DNA from: Prionace glauca
Lineage: Eukaryota; Chordata; Chondrichthyes; Carcharhiniformes; Carcharhinidae
Length of the DNA: 64,000 nucleotides
Direction of reading: 5' to 3'
Assembly: GCA_037974335.1 (NCBI GenBank)
Contig: CM075761.1
Location: 12,823,543-12,887,542, forward strand
Shown here: piece by piece, positions 1-10,895 of the stretch
Position numbering within the stretch: the first letter of the stretch is position 1
How the letters are laid out: each line of letters starts with the position of its first letter
Position numbers and translations under genes: made by a program
The notes under the pieces: generated by a model
Databases searched by the model: none
The model's input: only the letters and a program-made list of their open reading frames with translations
What the model was told of the DNA's origin: nothing

Positions 1-219
1 TCCTCAACTCCGTTCTAAACCGCCCCTCCCCCCTTTATCTTGAGGCTGTGCCCTCTACTCCTACTGTCCTTTCTGAGCGGGAAGAGTCTCTCCACCTCTA
101 TCCTATCCATCCCATTCATCATCTTATACGTCTCAATGAGATCTCCCCTCATTCTTCTAAACTCTAACGAGTACAAGCCTAGTTTATTCAGCCTCTCCTC
201 ATAGTTCAACCCCCTGAAC
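1..219 (-). mobile_element. LINE-A (CR1-group) fragment, C-terminal coding part
   Basis: Read on the minus strand this encodes the end of a CR1-type ORF2, including YEERLNKLGLYSLEFRRM, GDLIETYKMMNGMDRIEVER and RTRGHSLKIKG-like blocks. The 3' end of the element lies beyond base 1. Homology stops near base 219, so the copy is 5' truncated. It matches the better preserved A copies at 51.2 and 60 kb. Confidence 0.85.
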
Positions 220-541
220 TCCGTTTCCAGAGTAAATAAACTCGAAGTAAAACCGCCCGTTACACAAAGAATTAGTGTAAAAATGATGTTCTGCTTGTGA
301 GAAGTCAGTATCAGTGTCTGTCTGTGTAGTTTAATAGGAAAATGAACAATGTGTCTCGCGTCTGTTGCTGATTGTAAACAAGATGCAGTTCAAAGCAAAC
401 AGGAGATCAATCATTTAAAACAAAACATAGGTGTCCAGATCACCAGTAACCTGTCCTGGTTTCCTCGTGCTGACACTATAGGTCAGAAAACCCACCAATC
501 GCTCCACTTTAGCTAGGGCTGGGGATTAGGTGCAGAGGAGC
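220..541. other. Unassigned stretch
   Basis: No coding frame, RNA gene or repeat that I recognise. Moderately AT-rich single-copy-looking DNA. Confidence 0.4.
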
Positions 542-735
542 TGTCGGGGGTAAGTTTTTTTCACTCAGAGGGTGGTGGGTGCGTGGAACTGGCTGCCAGC
601 AGTGGTGGAGGAAGCGGATTCGATAGGGTATTTTAAGAGACATTTGGATAAGTACATGGAACTTAGTAAGATAGCGGGTTATAGGTAAGCCTACTAGTTA
701 GGGACATGTTTGGCACAATTTGTTTGTGTTGTAGT
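542..735 (+). mobile_element. Old CR1-group LINE fragment
   Basis: Contains the degraded LINE tail pattern (FFTQRVVGAWNWLPAAVVEE-like, then a short KRHLDKYM-like segment). It is more diverged than the A, B and C copies, so it is probably an older subfamily. Confidence 0.65.
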
Positions 736-764
736 TTTTCTGTTTACTGAAAGGTAATTTGGCA

Positions 765-1320
765 TGTCAGCTAAAACTCTCACCAACATTCACAGATGCA
801 CCATAGAAAGAATTATTTCTGCTTATATCAAAGCCTGATATGGCTCCTGTTCTTATCAAACCGCAAAAAAAAACGACAGAAAAGGTGAATGTATCCCAAT
901 CCATCACGCAAACCAGCCTCCCATCCATTTACTCTGTCTAAACTTCCTACAGCATCAGAAAAGCAGCCATTAAGGGCGGCACGCAGCAGGAATTATTCTT
1001 TTCCACCTGCTTCCAGTGGGAAAAATATATAAAAAGTCTGAGTTCATACAACAACCAACTCAAGAATAGTTACTTCCATGCTCTCATCAGAACTTTGAAT
1101 GGACCTACCTCACATTCAGTCCATCTCTCTCTCTGCCTTAACTATGACTGTAACACTACAATTCTGCACACTTCAGCTACCCCCGAGCTATAACGTCAAT
1201 AGTACATATGCACTCTGTCGTTTCCCTTTCTAGAAACGGAATGCATTAACTGAACAACACGCAAAGAAAATACCTTTCACTGCATACCAATGAATGTGAC
1301 AATAATACATCGAATCATAT
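765..1320 (+). mobile_element. Decayed L2-like LINE, end of ORF2 and 3' tail
   Basis: The plus strand encodes KTLTNIHRCTIERIISAYIKA near 765-830, the start of the conserved C-terminal block of fish L2-type LINEs. Decayed blocks follow that resemble an SITQTSLPSIDSVY-like segment. The 3' end near 1,240-1,315 (cacgcaaagaaaatacctttcactgcat...gacaataatacat) is the same tail that, in reverse orientation, is tandemly arrayed at 46.5 and 52.6 kb. Frames are broken throughout. Family assignment is from recalled motifs. Confidence 0.6.
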
Positions 1321-1551
1321 CATTTAAAGCTGTCAACAGTTTTTTATTCAAGTAGCGATCAACGCGAGGTAAAATGCTGCACTGACAGAAATTTTTAATA
1401 ATTCCTCACCACTAAGATCCAAATTTCCACACTGACTAATGTCCCCCGCATAGCAAAATTCTAGACTGGCTCCTAGTATCCGAAGGTCATTGGGATAGAG
1501 CATAACGGTCAAGATGGGATCCACAGATGTACAGTATTATAATATAATTAA

Positions 1552-1850
1552 TGTCTTATTTCATTATCCCAGCTATCTTAGTATAAGCGGAAAATTTGGC
1601 TATGGTACCCTTGCACTGGAGTGATCAACACAGTTCTCTCCACTTGTCTGAAACATTTCAGCTCACGCTATATTCAAGCTGTTCGAAGTCATTCAGTAAT
1701 AAAAACGTCCTCCTTTTTGTCACACCCTATCCATCACATCCGAAATTAAACACCCCACCACTGATGCAAAGGGCCAGCAATGCAAAGATTGCATGATGAA
1801 CCTCAGAAATTTAACAAGTTTCCTTCCATTCCTGTAGTGTCCCCTTCTCA
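1552..1850 (+). repeat. Left arm of a diverged inverted repeat
   Basis: About 300 bp here match the reverse complement of 3,107-3,408 at roughly 80-85% by eye (shared blocks include tagtataagcggaaaattt and tctctccacttgtctgaaac). The loop of about 1.25 kb holds the orphan receptor exon 1. Both arms give short similar open frames, but these do not continue and are not credible genes. Confidence 0.7.
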
Positions 1851-2097
1851 TATCCAAAACAGATCCAGTCCCTGACTGTACTGGTGAGATTCTGTGGTGT
1901 TGAATTATATTGACGAAGTGGCTGAAACAGATATATTTGCAGCAACATGAATTTTTCAACCTCTCAATTCCACTGAATAAATTCCCAGACCGGGTGCCTC
2001 TATAACGCATTAGAATTTAACACCAGCAGTCAGAGAATAAAAGCAGAGGGTACACGCATTCATGGTCACAAAACACCAGAAATTGTAGTCGGCTTAC

Positions 2098-2164
2098 CAG
2101 GAACACCAATAATAGCGAGAATCATGTAATAAATTTTCTGAACCACTTGAATTGGGAGAAGCAT
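2098..2164 (-). CDS. Orphan exon 1 of a second GPR139-like receptor
   Basis: On the minus strand an ATG at 2,164 opens 22 codons plus one base, ending in a good donor (CCTG|GTAAGC). The peptide carries QKIYYMILAIIGVP, the first half of TM1 of a rhodopsin-class receptor. Length (67 nt), phase 1 donor and the IYYxILAIIGVP motif match the exon at 15,126-15,192. Exon 2 must lie at lower coordinates on this strand, outside the window, because the exon 2 at 5.7-6.6 kb is upstream of this exon. No stop interrupts the exon. It could be the start of a live paralogue or a stranded relic. Confidence 0.75.
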
Positions 2165-2894
2165 GCTCTGTGTGAAATAATCTGCCCAATTGTACTTCAG
2201 GAACTCTGTCTGTCTTGAAAACTGAGCTGATGTATTTCGAGCCCCATCAATTTGTACTCTGTGGAATCACCTCAGGGATGTTCCAGTTGTGACACTTTTT
2301 TTTAATGAACAAAGGCAGCTCAATCCCTGAAGTAATGATTATATTTAGCCTTGAAGCTGAATGCAAAAGTTGGACAATTCTGATTGCGCAATGCATTTGC
2401 AAACTTAAAAGCGAGTTCGGACAACTTTCCACTGATGTTTTCCAATGGGCTGTGAGCATTCTGTCCCTGAGGTCGCAATGAATCTCTCTCACAGTACATC
2501 TCGATTGCACCCTGTGGTCCAGCTCTCGCCTTGAACTTAGGATTTTAGCTCGTGTGATTCAAGTGCGTATTTGGTGTCCATGAAATGCAGTTACACATCT
2601 GAAAATATCAACTAATTTTAAAAACTGATTCCACGCACAACGAGGAGAGCAACTCAACACTAGCATTCATACTCCACTGTAGATCAACCTCACGTCATAC
2701 AAATATTCCAATGCAATGTCTTAAAGGGATTTAAACCACCAAATTTTCCCATCCATCCATGCGATATAGGCTAGATTAGACGGGTCAGCATTCAGGCCCA
2801 TCCAAATAATCATTTCAATAGCTGCGTGGTAACCAGCCGCTGTCTTGGTCTGTTTCAGCCCAAGGAGATGCAAGTGCCATGTCAACGCTCTGAA
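2165..2894. other. Unassigned upstream region of the orphan exon
   Basis: This would hold the 5' UTR and promoter of the second receptor. I see no repeat or long frame, and no TATA or CpG-rich core that I would defend. Confidence 0.35.
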
Positions 2895-3020
2895 TAAAGA
2901 AAATTACAGCACAGTAACAGGCCCTCCAAGCCTGCACTGACCATGCCTCCCACCTTAACTAAAACCCCCTACCCTACCGGGGACCATATCCCTCTATTCC
3001 CATTGTATCCATGTATTTCT
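2895..3020 (-). mobile_element. Old LINE 3' tail remnant
   Basis: The sequence gaaaattacagcacagtaac, then aggccctccaagcctgcact, resembles the reverse of CR1-group 3' tails. A related piece lies at 19,630-19,745 (ccctccaagcctgcacctac), so this is a dispersed repeat. Confidence 0.45.
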
Positions 3021-3106
3021 ATCTGATGGAAGGACTTCAATGATTTTGACGCAAGGATGGCGAATGAACGACAAAACATTCCCAAATAAGTAAGTGTGTG
3101 ACCCGG

Positions 3107-3408
3107 GTGCTGCTTGTCCGAAGAAAATCAGAGGGTGAACACTGCAGGGATGGAAAGAAACTGGCTGAGTTTCTGAAGTTCATCTTCGCATTGCTGACGT
3201 TTTGCATCAGTGGTGGGGGGGCCATTAATTTCGGATGTGATGGATAGGGTGTCAGAAAAGGGGATTGTCCTGAATGAATTCGAACAACTTGAATATAGCG
3301 TGAGCTGAAATATTTCAGACAAGTGGAGAGAACTGTTATGGATCACTCTGATGCAAGGTACCATCGCCAAATTTTCCGCTTATACTAATATAGGAGGGAT
3401 GATGAAAT
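3107..3408 (-). repeat. Right arm of a diverged inverted repeat
   Basis: Reverse-complement partner of 1,552-1,850. The left end borders a stretch with a translated look (EHCRDGKKLAEFLKFIFALL), but the frame breaks and no homologue is recognised. Confidence 0.7.
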
Positions 3409-3590
3409 AAGTCCAAAGATGTGCGGGTTAGGTTCATTGGCTATGCTAAAAATTGCCCCTTAGTATCCTGGGATGTGTAGGTTAGAGGGACTAGCAGGTA
3501 AAATGTATGGGGATAGGGTCTGGGTGGGATTGTGTGCGGTGCAGACTCGATGGGCCGAAGGGCCTGTTTCTGCACTGTAGGGTTCTATGT
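3409..3590 (+). mobile_element. V-SINE (HE1-type) 3' half
   Basis: Carries the V-SINE central and tail blocks: gatgtgcgggttaggttcat, attgccccttagtatcctgg, then gatgggccgaagggcctgtt and a gttctatgtctatg tail. The tRNA-like head is missing. Confidence 0.75.
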
Positions 3591-3599
3591 CTATGTCTA

Positions 3600-3895
3600 A
3601 GATATCCATTAATGTACACTAATAGAAACGTGCAGGCCACTCAGTCCATCCATCCCATGCAAGCAGTAATCCCAACCAGTCCCTATCCCCATAACCCCAA
3701 GCATTTACTCATATATTAACCCAAGTATTTAAGCAGAACTTTGGATTGTGGGAGGAGACAGAAGAACCTAGAAGAAACCCATTCGGAAACGGAGAGAATG
3801 TGCAAACCCCACACAGCCCGATACCAGAATTAAACACAGGTTCGTGGCGCTTTGAGGCCGCGGCCCTAACCAGTATCCACTGCGCCACCACCGAA
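3600..3895 (-). mobile_element. Decayed V-SINE (HE1-type)
   Basis: Reverse-strand V-SINE: blocks equivalent to tttggactgtgggaggaaac, gagaatgtgcaaac and the tRNA-like head (ggttcgtggcgctttgaggc, then taaccagtatccactgcgcc) are recognisable but heavily mutated. Confidence 0.7.
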
Positions 3896-3999
3896 GGTTA
3901 ACTAATTAGGACAAAATCTGACACGCAACGTTGTACTTGGACAATTCTAAGGACATCCATGTTGATAGGAGAAGTGCAAAGATAAATTATTGTCTCAAC

Positions 4000-4400
4000 T
4001 TCGGAATGATTAAGTGCAGGGGAATCTGGGTGTCCTTGTGCAGGAATTGGAGACATCTAGTATGCATGTATGGCAGATGACAAGAAAGGCAAGTGAAATC
4101 TTGGCACTTATTAGTAAAAACATGGAATATAAGAAGAAGTGATGTGTTGCTGCTAATGTACAAAGCGTTAATTAGAATATTGTGTGCAGTTTTGGTCCCC
4201 ATATTTGAGGAACAAGGCATTGGAGACAGTTCAGAGGAAGTTCACTAGATTGATTCCACATGTGAGAGGATTGTCTTACCAAAAGGTTTTTTTGGACAGT
4301 TTAAGCCTGTCCACTCTGCTGTTTAGAAGAATGAGAGGAGATCTAATTGAGGTGTGTGAAATATAAGGCAGAATGACAAAGCAGATGTGGAGCAAATGTT
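4000..4400 (+). mobile_element. Old CR1-group LINE fragment
   Basis: The plus strand has decayed CR1 blocks in order: a LGVLVQELETS-like segment, NMEYKKK, a tract equivalent to LQFWSPYLRNKALETVQRKF at 4,180-4,245, then TRLIPHVRGLSYQ and FRRMRGDLIE. It ends near 4,400 without a 3' tail. Confidence 0.75.
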
Positions 4401-4726
4401 TCCTCTTCTCTGGCGATAAATGCCAATTTTTTTCAGAACATTCTTTGTTTTTATATATTCTGCATTCAACCAATTATCCTGATTTACCGGAACCTCCTTT
4501 CCTCGTTCAAGGAATTTTCCACAATGTTTCATAAACACTTCTCATGTTTGGAGCCGCAAGACTTTCAAGAATGGCCATTACTACATTTGTTTTTGCAAGT
4601 TTTCAGTCAAATATTTCACTTTTCCTGACTGTTTCTTGATTGTTCTGATCAGTTTTATTTTATCATTCGCAAAACAAAAAGTTTTCGTCTGTGTACGTTG
4701 ATTGTTGTGTGGATCAGACTGTCTTT
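4401..4726. other. Unassigned AT-rich stretch
   Basis: No recognisable gene or repeat. Confidence 0.35.
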
Positions 4727-5188
4727 CAATTGGAAAGGGTGCAGAGGAGGTTTACCAGGATGTTGCCTGGTATTGGGGGGAAGGTCTGATGAAGAAATAT
4801 TTCTTCTCTCTAATTTTCATTAGAGAGAAGAAGGTTACGAGGTGACCTAATTGAGGCGTACAAGATGATCAGAGGGTTAGATGGGGTGGACAGTGAGAGC
4901 CTTTTTCCTCGGATGGTGACGGCTAACACGAGGGGACATAACTTTAAATTAAGGGGTGGTAATTATAGGACGGAGGTAGGTTCTTTACTCAGAGGGTAGT
5001 GAGGGTGTGGAACGCCCTGCCTGCAGCAGTGGTGGGCTCACCAACTTTAAGGGCGTTCAAACGGTCAGTGGATGGGCATATGGATAACATTGGAGTAGTT
5101 TAGGTTAGAGGGTCATTAGATTGGTTCCACTGGTCGGCGCAACATTGAGGGGCAGAGGGCCAGTACTGCGCTGTAATGTTCTATAATG
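4727..5188 (+). mobile_element. LINE-B-like older copy with 3' end
   Basis: Encodes [10 protein letters not shown] near 4,745 and GDLIEAYKMIRGLDGVDSES, then a decayed C-terminus (LPAAVVGSPTLRAFKRSVDG-like). The 3' tail has ggtcggcgcaacattgaggg and ends in atgttctata. A relative sits at 36,806-36,957. Confidence 0.8.
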
Positions 5189-5278
5189 CCGGCGATGGAG
5201 GGCATTAGCTATGACGAGGGATCCAATAAACTGGGATTGTTTTCCCTGGCAAGGCGGAGGCTGAGAGGCTTCTGATTG
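5189..5278 (+). mobile_element. Short CR1-group coding fragment
   Basis: About 90 bp equivalent to MEGISYDEGSNKLGLFSLAR, then RRLRG, joined directly to the 3' end of the preceding copy. Confidence 0.6.
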
Positions 5279-5691
5279 GTTGAGCATAATATCAGTTAAT
5301 GGATATTGATCACTAATTGGCTGAGGAGACTGTCACGTGTGCTGGCTGATATTCCTCATTTCCAAAGTGCTGAAGGGCACAGGGTGAGGTTCTTCGAAAT
5401 ATCATTGGACAGACGTACAAACAAATATTCTTGATTGGCTAAGGGAACCTTTGTCACGGGAGCATTTGTCTGGATTTGTTAAATCCAATATCAGTCACTG
5501 CCAGACCACAGATTGCCGGCCGATTGCAGTTAGAGGATTAGAAAGAAGAGTTGGAGTTAGATGTTTGGATCAGCAGTGCCAGCCATTTACCCTGGTCGTT
5601 TGATGCCCTGAACCTTTGTATTAAGTCTATTGGGAGTTTGTGAATGAATGTTAAATTAATCTGCTGGAATCACTGGAAATTGGACCTGGTT
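5279..5691. other. 3' flank of the receptor gene
   Basis: Downstream of the receptor stop codon on the minus strand, so it should hold the 3' UTR. No clear repeat seen, and no polyadenylation signal picked with confidence. Confidence 0.35.
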
Positions 5692-6596
5692 TCAGTTGTT
5701 CTGCTTATTCATTAGTCGGCATATAATGGGGCATCTGACAAATTTCTTGACCTGCTCCCTGAAAGTAGATTGTGTTACCCCATAAATAAACGTGTTTGTG
5801 CAGCAATTCAAGTTGAGCAGCATAAAACCAACCTGGCTGAACATGTACAAAGCAGCATGGTATTCTGCAATATTTGATCCTGTCATGCTATAATAGAAGA
5901 AATGTATGACATACACCATCCACAGAAGGATGAAGCTGCCAGATATGGCGAAAAGTAAAATTATCGACTTCCTTCTGCTCTCCATCTCTGGGTCACGGTG
6001 ATTTTGTCCCCAGCTCTGAGCCTTCAGTCCCTTCCGGACTCGGCTGGAAACTAAAATATGCTTCACTGTCCAAATGTTTAACAGCAGGATTGAAGCGAAT
6101 GGAATAAATGGAGTTAAAACCGTGTCAAACCAGTCAAATCCCAACCAAGCAGCATCAGTAAAATAGTTTGGACTGAGGGAGCAGCCCCACGGTACTCTGT
6201 CGATTATCTCTACAGGCTCCTGTGTAAAGTAGTGTGGGACGTTTTTTAAACAGAGCAGAATACCAGTAGTTGCTAGGATGATAGCTGCGGTTTTCTGGGT
6301 GCAATAATTGAGTTTTAGCTTTTGGCAGCAAATAACCACAAATCTATCGAAGGAGAAAGTGACGGTGAACCAAACTGAACAGTCTGTGGCTGCACGGCGC
6401 AGGAATGTGATAAGTCTACACACGTGGGTGATGTCCATGAAAGAGCGTGGAAAATAATAATATCTGACCCTCCACAATATGACCTCGGTGATAATGACCG
6501 ATAGATCCGCAACTGCCATAGCCACCAGGTAATAGGTGGTGCAGGTGGAGAGGCCACATTTTCCCCGGGTTAAGATTGCAATTGCCAGTAAGTTAA
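5692..6596 (-). CDS. GPR139-like: GPR139-like G protein-coupled receptor, exon 2
   Basis: Rhodopsin-class seven-transmembrane receptor of the kind annotated as probable GPR139 in sharks; it should sit in the plasma membrane, ligand unknown. The open frame starts at 6,651, but the first 18 codons are intron: an acceptor (ctttctcttgcag) ends at 6,597 and the exon begins TT|AAC. Joined to exon 1 at 15,126-15,192, the frame gives 323 residues, and TM1 reads IYYLILAIIGVP then INLLAIAIL with the class A Asn at 24. Visible marks: Asp53 in TM2 (AVADL), Cys82 and Cys161 for the TM3-ECL2 disulfide, DRF in place of DRY at 106-108, no CWxP in TM6, and NTFIY at 290-294 in place of NPxxY. There are no stops or frameshifts, so it looks functional. 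The TM3 and TM7 variants are family traits as far as I recall. Confidence 0.9.
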
Positions 6597-6706
6597 CTGC
6601 AAGAGAAAGGAAGCACATAATTAATAAATTGCAAGGAGAAAATAAATTCAAAGGTATATATCCACAATCTGTGATTAATAGAAATTGTTAAAAACAGTAT
6701 CATACT

Positions 6707-6986
<280 letters not shown>

Positions 6987-7019
6987 TGCATCATTTCGCA
7001 AAACCAGTTGGCAGTTTGT

Positions 7020-7692
7020 AGAACAAAGAACAAAAACAGCCCGGAAAACAGGCCCTTCGGCCCAATGAGCCCACACCGCCATTTTAACACCACCAGTCCC
7101 CCCTCCACCCATGACCCTTATCTATGCTTATGGCACTCTACATTGAGGGAAAACTAATTTAGGGACAATTTGTTACACCAATCAGTCCAACAGCACATCT
7201 TTGGGGTGTGGGAGGAAACCGGAGCACCCGGAGAAAACCCACGCAGGCACGGGGAGAATGTGCAAACTCCCACAGACCAAATCCATGTGTCTGCACAGCA
7301 ATCAGTGATAGTCACTGAGCTGTCGTGTTGCCCAGCATCTGGTCCAGTTTAAGCGTACACTAACGACGTGAAGTACTAGGCTATCCTCGAAAGAACCAAG
7401 AGCAGCCCAAGTATGACCCATCGCGTCTCTGCCCCTCATTGGACAACAAGGCGGACCGACTTAAAACCTGTGAAGTAAAGGAGAAAAACATTAGTATCAT
7501 TCCACATCCTTATACTTGACCAGGGATGTCCCAATGCTAATGAACCTTATTTAAAACAATCTCCTATATCCTGCCATCTCCAACCAAGTCATGTGCCTGT
7601 CTAAGTAACGCTTAGTTAACAACTCTTAGTTTAACAACTCCAGTGTGCCTGCCTCCATCACCTTGTTTGGCAGAGCACTCCATACCCCCACT
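7020..7692 (-). mobile_element. LINE-E copy with V-SINE-like 3' UTR
   Basis: Minus strand. The 3' end (caaagaacaaaaac in reverse) is at 7,020. The 3' UTR then holds the ggccgaagggcctg hairpin, the V-SINE block (tttggggtgtgggaggaaac, then cacggggagaatgtgcaaac) and a spacer containing cagtgatagtcactgagctg. The decayed LINE coding tail (VEAGTLELFK-like) lies at 7,560-7,692. Four copies share this order (also 12.9, 18.3 and 31.9 kb), so it is one element family and not chance SINE insertions. Confidence 0.8.
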
Positions 7693-8111
7693 ATATATAG
7701 AGAATATATATAAAGTAATGTATGACGTAAGGTTTTCTGATGAGGCACACATCAGTGACAGACGTAAATCAAGCTGGAATTCCAAATTGGTGAGTAAGGA
7801 TTCTTCTAGTTAATTAAATAAGGGGTTAATGAAGTGACTGTTGCATCTATAGAAATTGAGACAATGGAATTAATAATGAAAGCTAATGAATGTTTGAATG
7901 GAACGGCTCAGGGTCACTGTCAGCACAGACATTACGGAACTAGCTCAATTTCAGGACCTGAGGGGAAAGATGAACTCCCTCCCAACAATGCACCATTTTT
8001 TTAAACATAATGAACGACCTGTTAGTTGCTTGTGATGGAGATATTCACAGAGTCACAAACCAGTCTGAACAATTATAACTGAGCGTTTCTGAATGTCATT
8101 CCCTTTACATA
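7693..8111. other. Unassigned stretch with short AT run
   Basis: A short tatatat run near 7,690-7,715, then DNA with no recognised gene or repeat. Confidence 0.35.
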
Positions 8112-8340
8112 ATGGTGAGAACTGCTGCCTCGTAGCTTGGCGCAAAGGTTTGATTCGGGCCTGGGTCACTGTCTGCGTGGTGTTTCCACAATTTCACCGT
8201 GTCTTAGTGGTTTAACTCCGGTTGCTCAGATGCCCTCCCACAGTCCAAAAGCGGAGCTGTTTAGCTGCATTCATCTCCCCTCAGTGTACGAGAATATGCA
8301 CTGGAGTGTGTGGACTTGGGGATTTTCACAGTAACTTCAT
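8112..8340 (+). mobile_element. V-SINE (HE1-type), decayed
   Basis: tRNA-like head remnant (aactgctgcctcgtagcttg, then aggtttgattcgggcctggg as a B-box-like region), central block and a tail ending gattttcacagtaacttcat. It abuts the LINE-A 3' end at 8,341. Confidence 0.75.
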
Positions 8341-9685
8341 AAGAACATAAGAAATAGGAGCAGGAGTAGGCCATCTGGCCCTTCGAGCCTGCCCCACCGT
8401 TCAATAAGATCATGGGTGATCTGTCGTGGCTCAGTTCCACATTCCCACCCTCTCCCCATAACCCTTAATCCCCTCTCGTATCAAAAACCCATGAAACTGT
8501 GTCTTAAAAATATTTAGCGAGGCAGCCTCCACCACTTCAACGGGCAGAGAATTCCAGAGATTCACCATCCATTGAGTGAAGAAGTTCCTCCTCAACTCCG
8601 ATCTAAACCGCCCCCCCCCTTTATCTTGAGGCTCTGCCCCCCCCCCCCCCCCCATCCTACTGTCCTTTCTGAGCGGGAAGAGTCTCTCCACCTCTATCCT
8701 ATCCATCCCATTCATCATCTTATACATCTCAATGAGATCTCCCCTCATTCTTCTAAATTCTAACAAGTACAAGCCTAGTTTATTCAGCCTCTCCTCATAG
8801 CTCAACCCCCTCAACTCCGGCATCAGCCTAGTAAACCTCCTCTGCACTCCCTCCAAGGCTAAAATATCCTTGCGTAAGTGCGGCGACCAAAACTGCACCC
8901 AGTACCCCAGCTGCGGCCTCACCAGTGCCCTATACAGCTGCAGCAAGACTTCCCTACTTTTATAGAACATAGAACATAGAACATAGAACATTACAGCGCA
9001 GAACAGGCCCTTCGGCCCACGATGTTGCGCCGACCAGTTACAAAACAATGACCCACTAGCCTAAACCAATCCCTTTTCATCCATAAACCTATCCACAGAT
9101 CTTTTAAACGCCCCCAAACTAGGTGCGTTTACAACTGCAGCTGGCAGGGCATTCCAGTCCCTCACCACCCTCTGGGTAAAGAACCTACCCCTGACATCTG
9201 TCCTATAACTACCCCCCCTTAATTTAAAATCGTGCCCCCTCGTGTTAGCTTTCTCCATCCTAGGAAAAAGGCTATCACTATCTACCCTGTCTAAACCTCT
9301 AATCATCTTATATGTTTCAATGAGATCCCCTCTTAGCCGCCTTCTTTCCAGCGAAAACAACCCCAAATCACTCAATCTCTCCTCATAGGATCTCCCCTCC
9401 ATACCAGGCAACATCCTGGTAAACCTCCTCTGCACCCTCTCCAAAGCCTCTACATCCTTCTTGTAATGTGGGGACCAGAACTGCACACAAAACTCCAAGT
9501 GCGGCCGCACCAGAGATGTGTACAGTTGCATCAGTTGCATACAGTTTATATTCAATCCCCCTCGCTATGAAGGCCAGCATCCCATTCGCCTTCCTGACCA
9601 CCTGCTGCACCTGCAAGCTGGGTTTTTGCGACTCATGCACAAGGACCCCGAGGTCCCTCTGCACCGTCGCCTGCTGCAGTTTTTC
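8341..9685 (-). mobile_element. LINE-A copy split by a LINE-B insertion
   Basis: The 3' part is 8,341-8,963 (3' UTR, then C-terminal ORF2 with FRRMRGDLIEMYKMMNGMDR) and the 5' part is 9,545-9,685 (QRDLGVLVHESQKPSLQVQQ, then RKANGMLAFIARGIEYK). The two halves are contiguous in intact A copies such as that at 60 kb. The 5 bp TTTAT at the junction is duplicated at 8,959-8,963 and 9,545-9,549. Confidence 0.9.
8964..9544 (-). mobile_element. Young LINE-B, 5' truncated, nested in LINE-A
   Basis: Has an intact frame of about 158 codons for the ORF2 C-terminus (LVRPHLEFCVQFWSPHYKKD, then RFFTQRVVRDWNALPAAVVN) and a full 3' tail with ggccgaagggcctgttctgc and ATGTTCT repeats. The encoded tail matches the copy at 61,884-62,451 residue for residue over about 158 residues. 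It is flanked by TTTAT target duplications. Confidence 0.92.
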
Positions 9686-10067
9686 AGTGTAAGTCGATTT
9701 GTGACATCAAAATATAAATTAGAGATTTGATTAGGTAGTTATTAGAGATTTGGTTAGGTAGTAATTAGAGATAGGTAGTCTATTCAGGGAATACAGATGC
9801 ATCAGGGAGTATTAGTTGTTGAGATGTGAAGGGAAAGGCATGGCCTGGAGTGCGGTCAATGACTGGTGGGATAGTATGTGTTCTTCTGGGCGACTTCTAC
9901 AAGTGAATGCGGAGACAGTCACTGCACATGACATGGCACCAGAAAGGGTAATTATTTTCCATGCCCTCCTGACACACTGGTACATCCGTGACCTCTTTAT
10001 ACTTGGGTGAGTGGTGGTAATCTTCCCAAATTCCTCGGCCTGTTATATCCCCGCTTGTTTGGTTCAA
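9686..10067. other. Unassigned stretch with short internal repeats
   Basis: Bases 9,717-9,780 hold three imperfect copies of ttagagattaggtagt. The rest is not recognised. Confidence 0.4.
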
Positions 10068-10895
10068 ATGGAATTTAATGTTGGCAAGTGCGAGGTGGTC
10101 CACTTTGGAAGGAAGAATGGTAGGAAGGACTATTACTTATGTGGCGAAAAACTGCAGCAGGCGGCGGTGCAGAGGGACCTGGGGGTCCTTGTGCATGAGT
10201 CGCAAAAACCCAGCCTGCAGGTGCAGCAGGTGGTCAGGAAGGCGAATGGGATGCTGGCCTTCATGGCGAGGGGGATTGAATATAAATGTAGGGAGGTCTT
10301 GCTGCGGCTGTATAGGGCACTGGTGAGGCCGCAGCTGGGGTACTGTGTGCAGTTTTGGTCGCTGCACTTATGCAAGGATATTTTGGCCCTGGAGGGAGTG
10401 CAGAGGATGTTTACTAGGCTGATGCCGGAGTTGAGGGGATTGAGCAATGAGGAGAGGCTGAATAAACTAGGCTTGTACTCGTTAGAGTTTAGAAGATTGA
10501 GGAGAGATCTCATTGAGACGTATAAGATGATGAATGGGATGGAAATGATAGAGGTGGAGAGGCTCTTCCCGCTCAGAAAGGACAGTAGGACTAGGGGGCA
10601 CAGCCTCAAGATAAAGGGGGGGGGGGGCGGTTTAGAACGGAGTAGAGGAGGAACTTCTTCACTCAAAGGGTGGTGAATCTCTGGAATTCTCTGCCCGTTG
10701 CAGTGGTGGAGGCTGCCTCGCTAAATATTTTTAAGAAACGGGTTGATGGGTTTTTGATAAGAGAGGGGATTAAGGGTTATGGGGAGAGGGCGGGAAAGTG
10801 GAACTGAGACACGACAGATCAGCCATGATCTTATTGAATGGCGGGGCAGGCTCGAGGGGCCAGATGGCCTACTCCTGCTCCTATTTCTTATGTTC
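10068..10895 (+). mobile_element. LINE-A copy, 5' truncated
   Basis: Open for about 221 codons through KCEVVHFGRKNGRKDYYL, QRDLGVLVHESQKPSLQVQQ and ALVRPQLGYCVQFWSLHLCK. A G-run at 10,618-10,627 shifts the frame before the FFTQ block. It ends with the A-type UTR (gatggcctactcctgctcct) and a short TTATGTTC. Confidence 0.9.

Noticed and set aside
1596-3370. Two similar small proteins (MAMVPxxx) on opposite strands
   Set aside because: They are the same repeat arm read twice; frames diverge by indels, which coding selection would not allow.
6597-6651. Eighteen N-terminal codons of the receptor frame as coding
   Set aside because: They are a polypyrimidine tract and AG acceptor; the exon 1 match explains the true N-terminus.
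7020-7500. Independent V-SINE insertion
   Set aside because: Four copies have identical flanks on both sides, so the block belongs to the LINE-E 3' UTR.
10133-10666. 177-codon minus-strand frame opposite LINE-A
   Set aside because: Antisense shadow of the LINE-A coding tail; the same shadow recurs at every A copy (RPPFILRLCPLVLLSFLSG).
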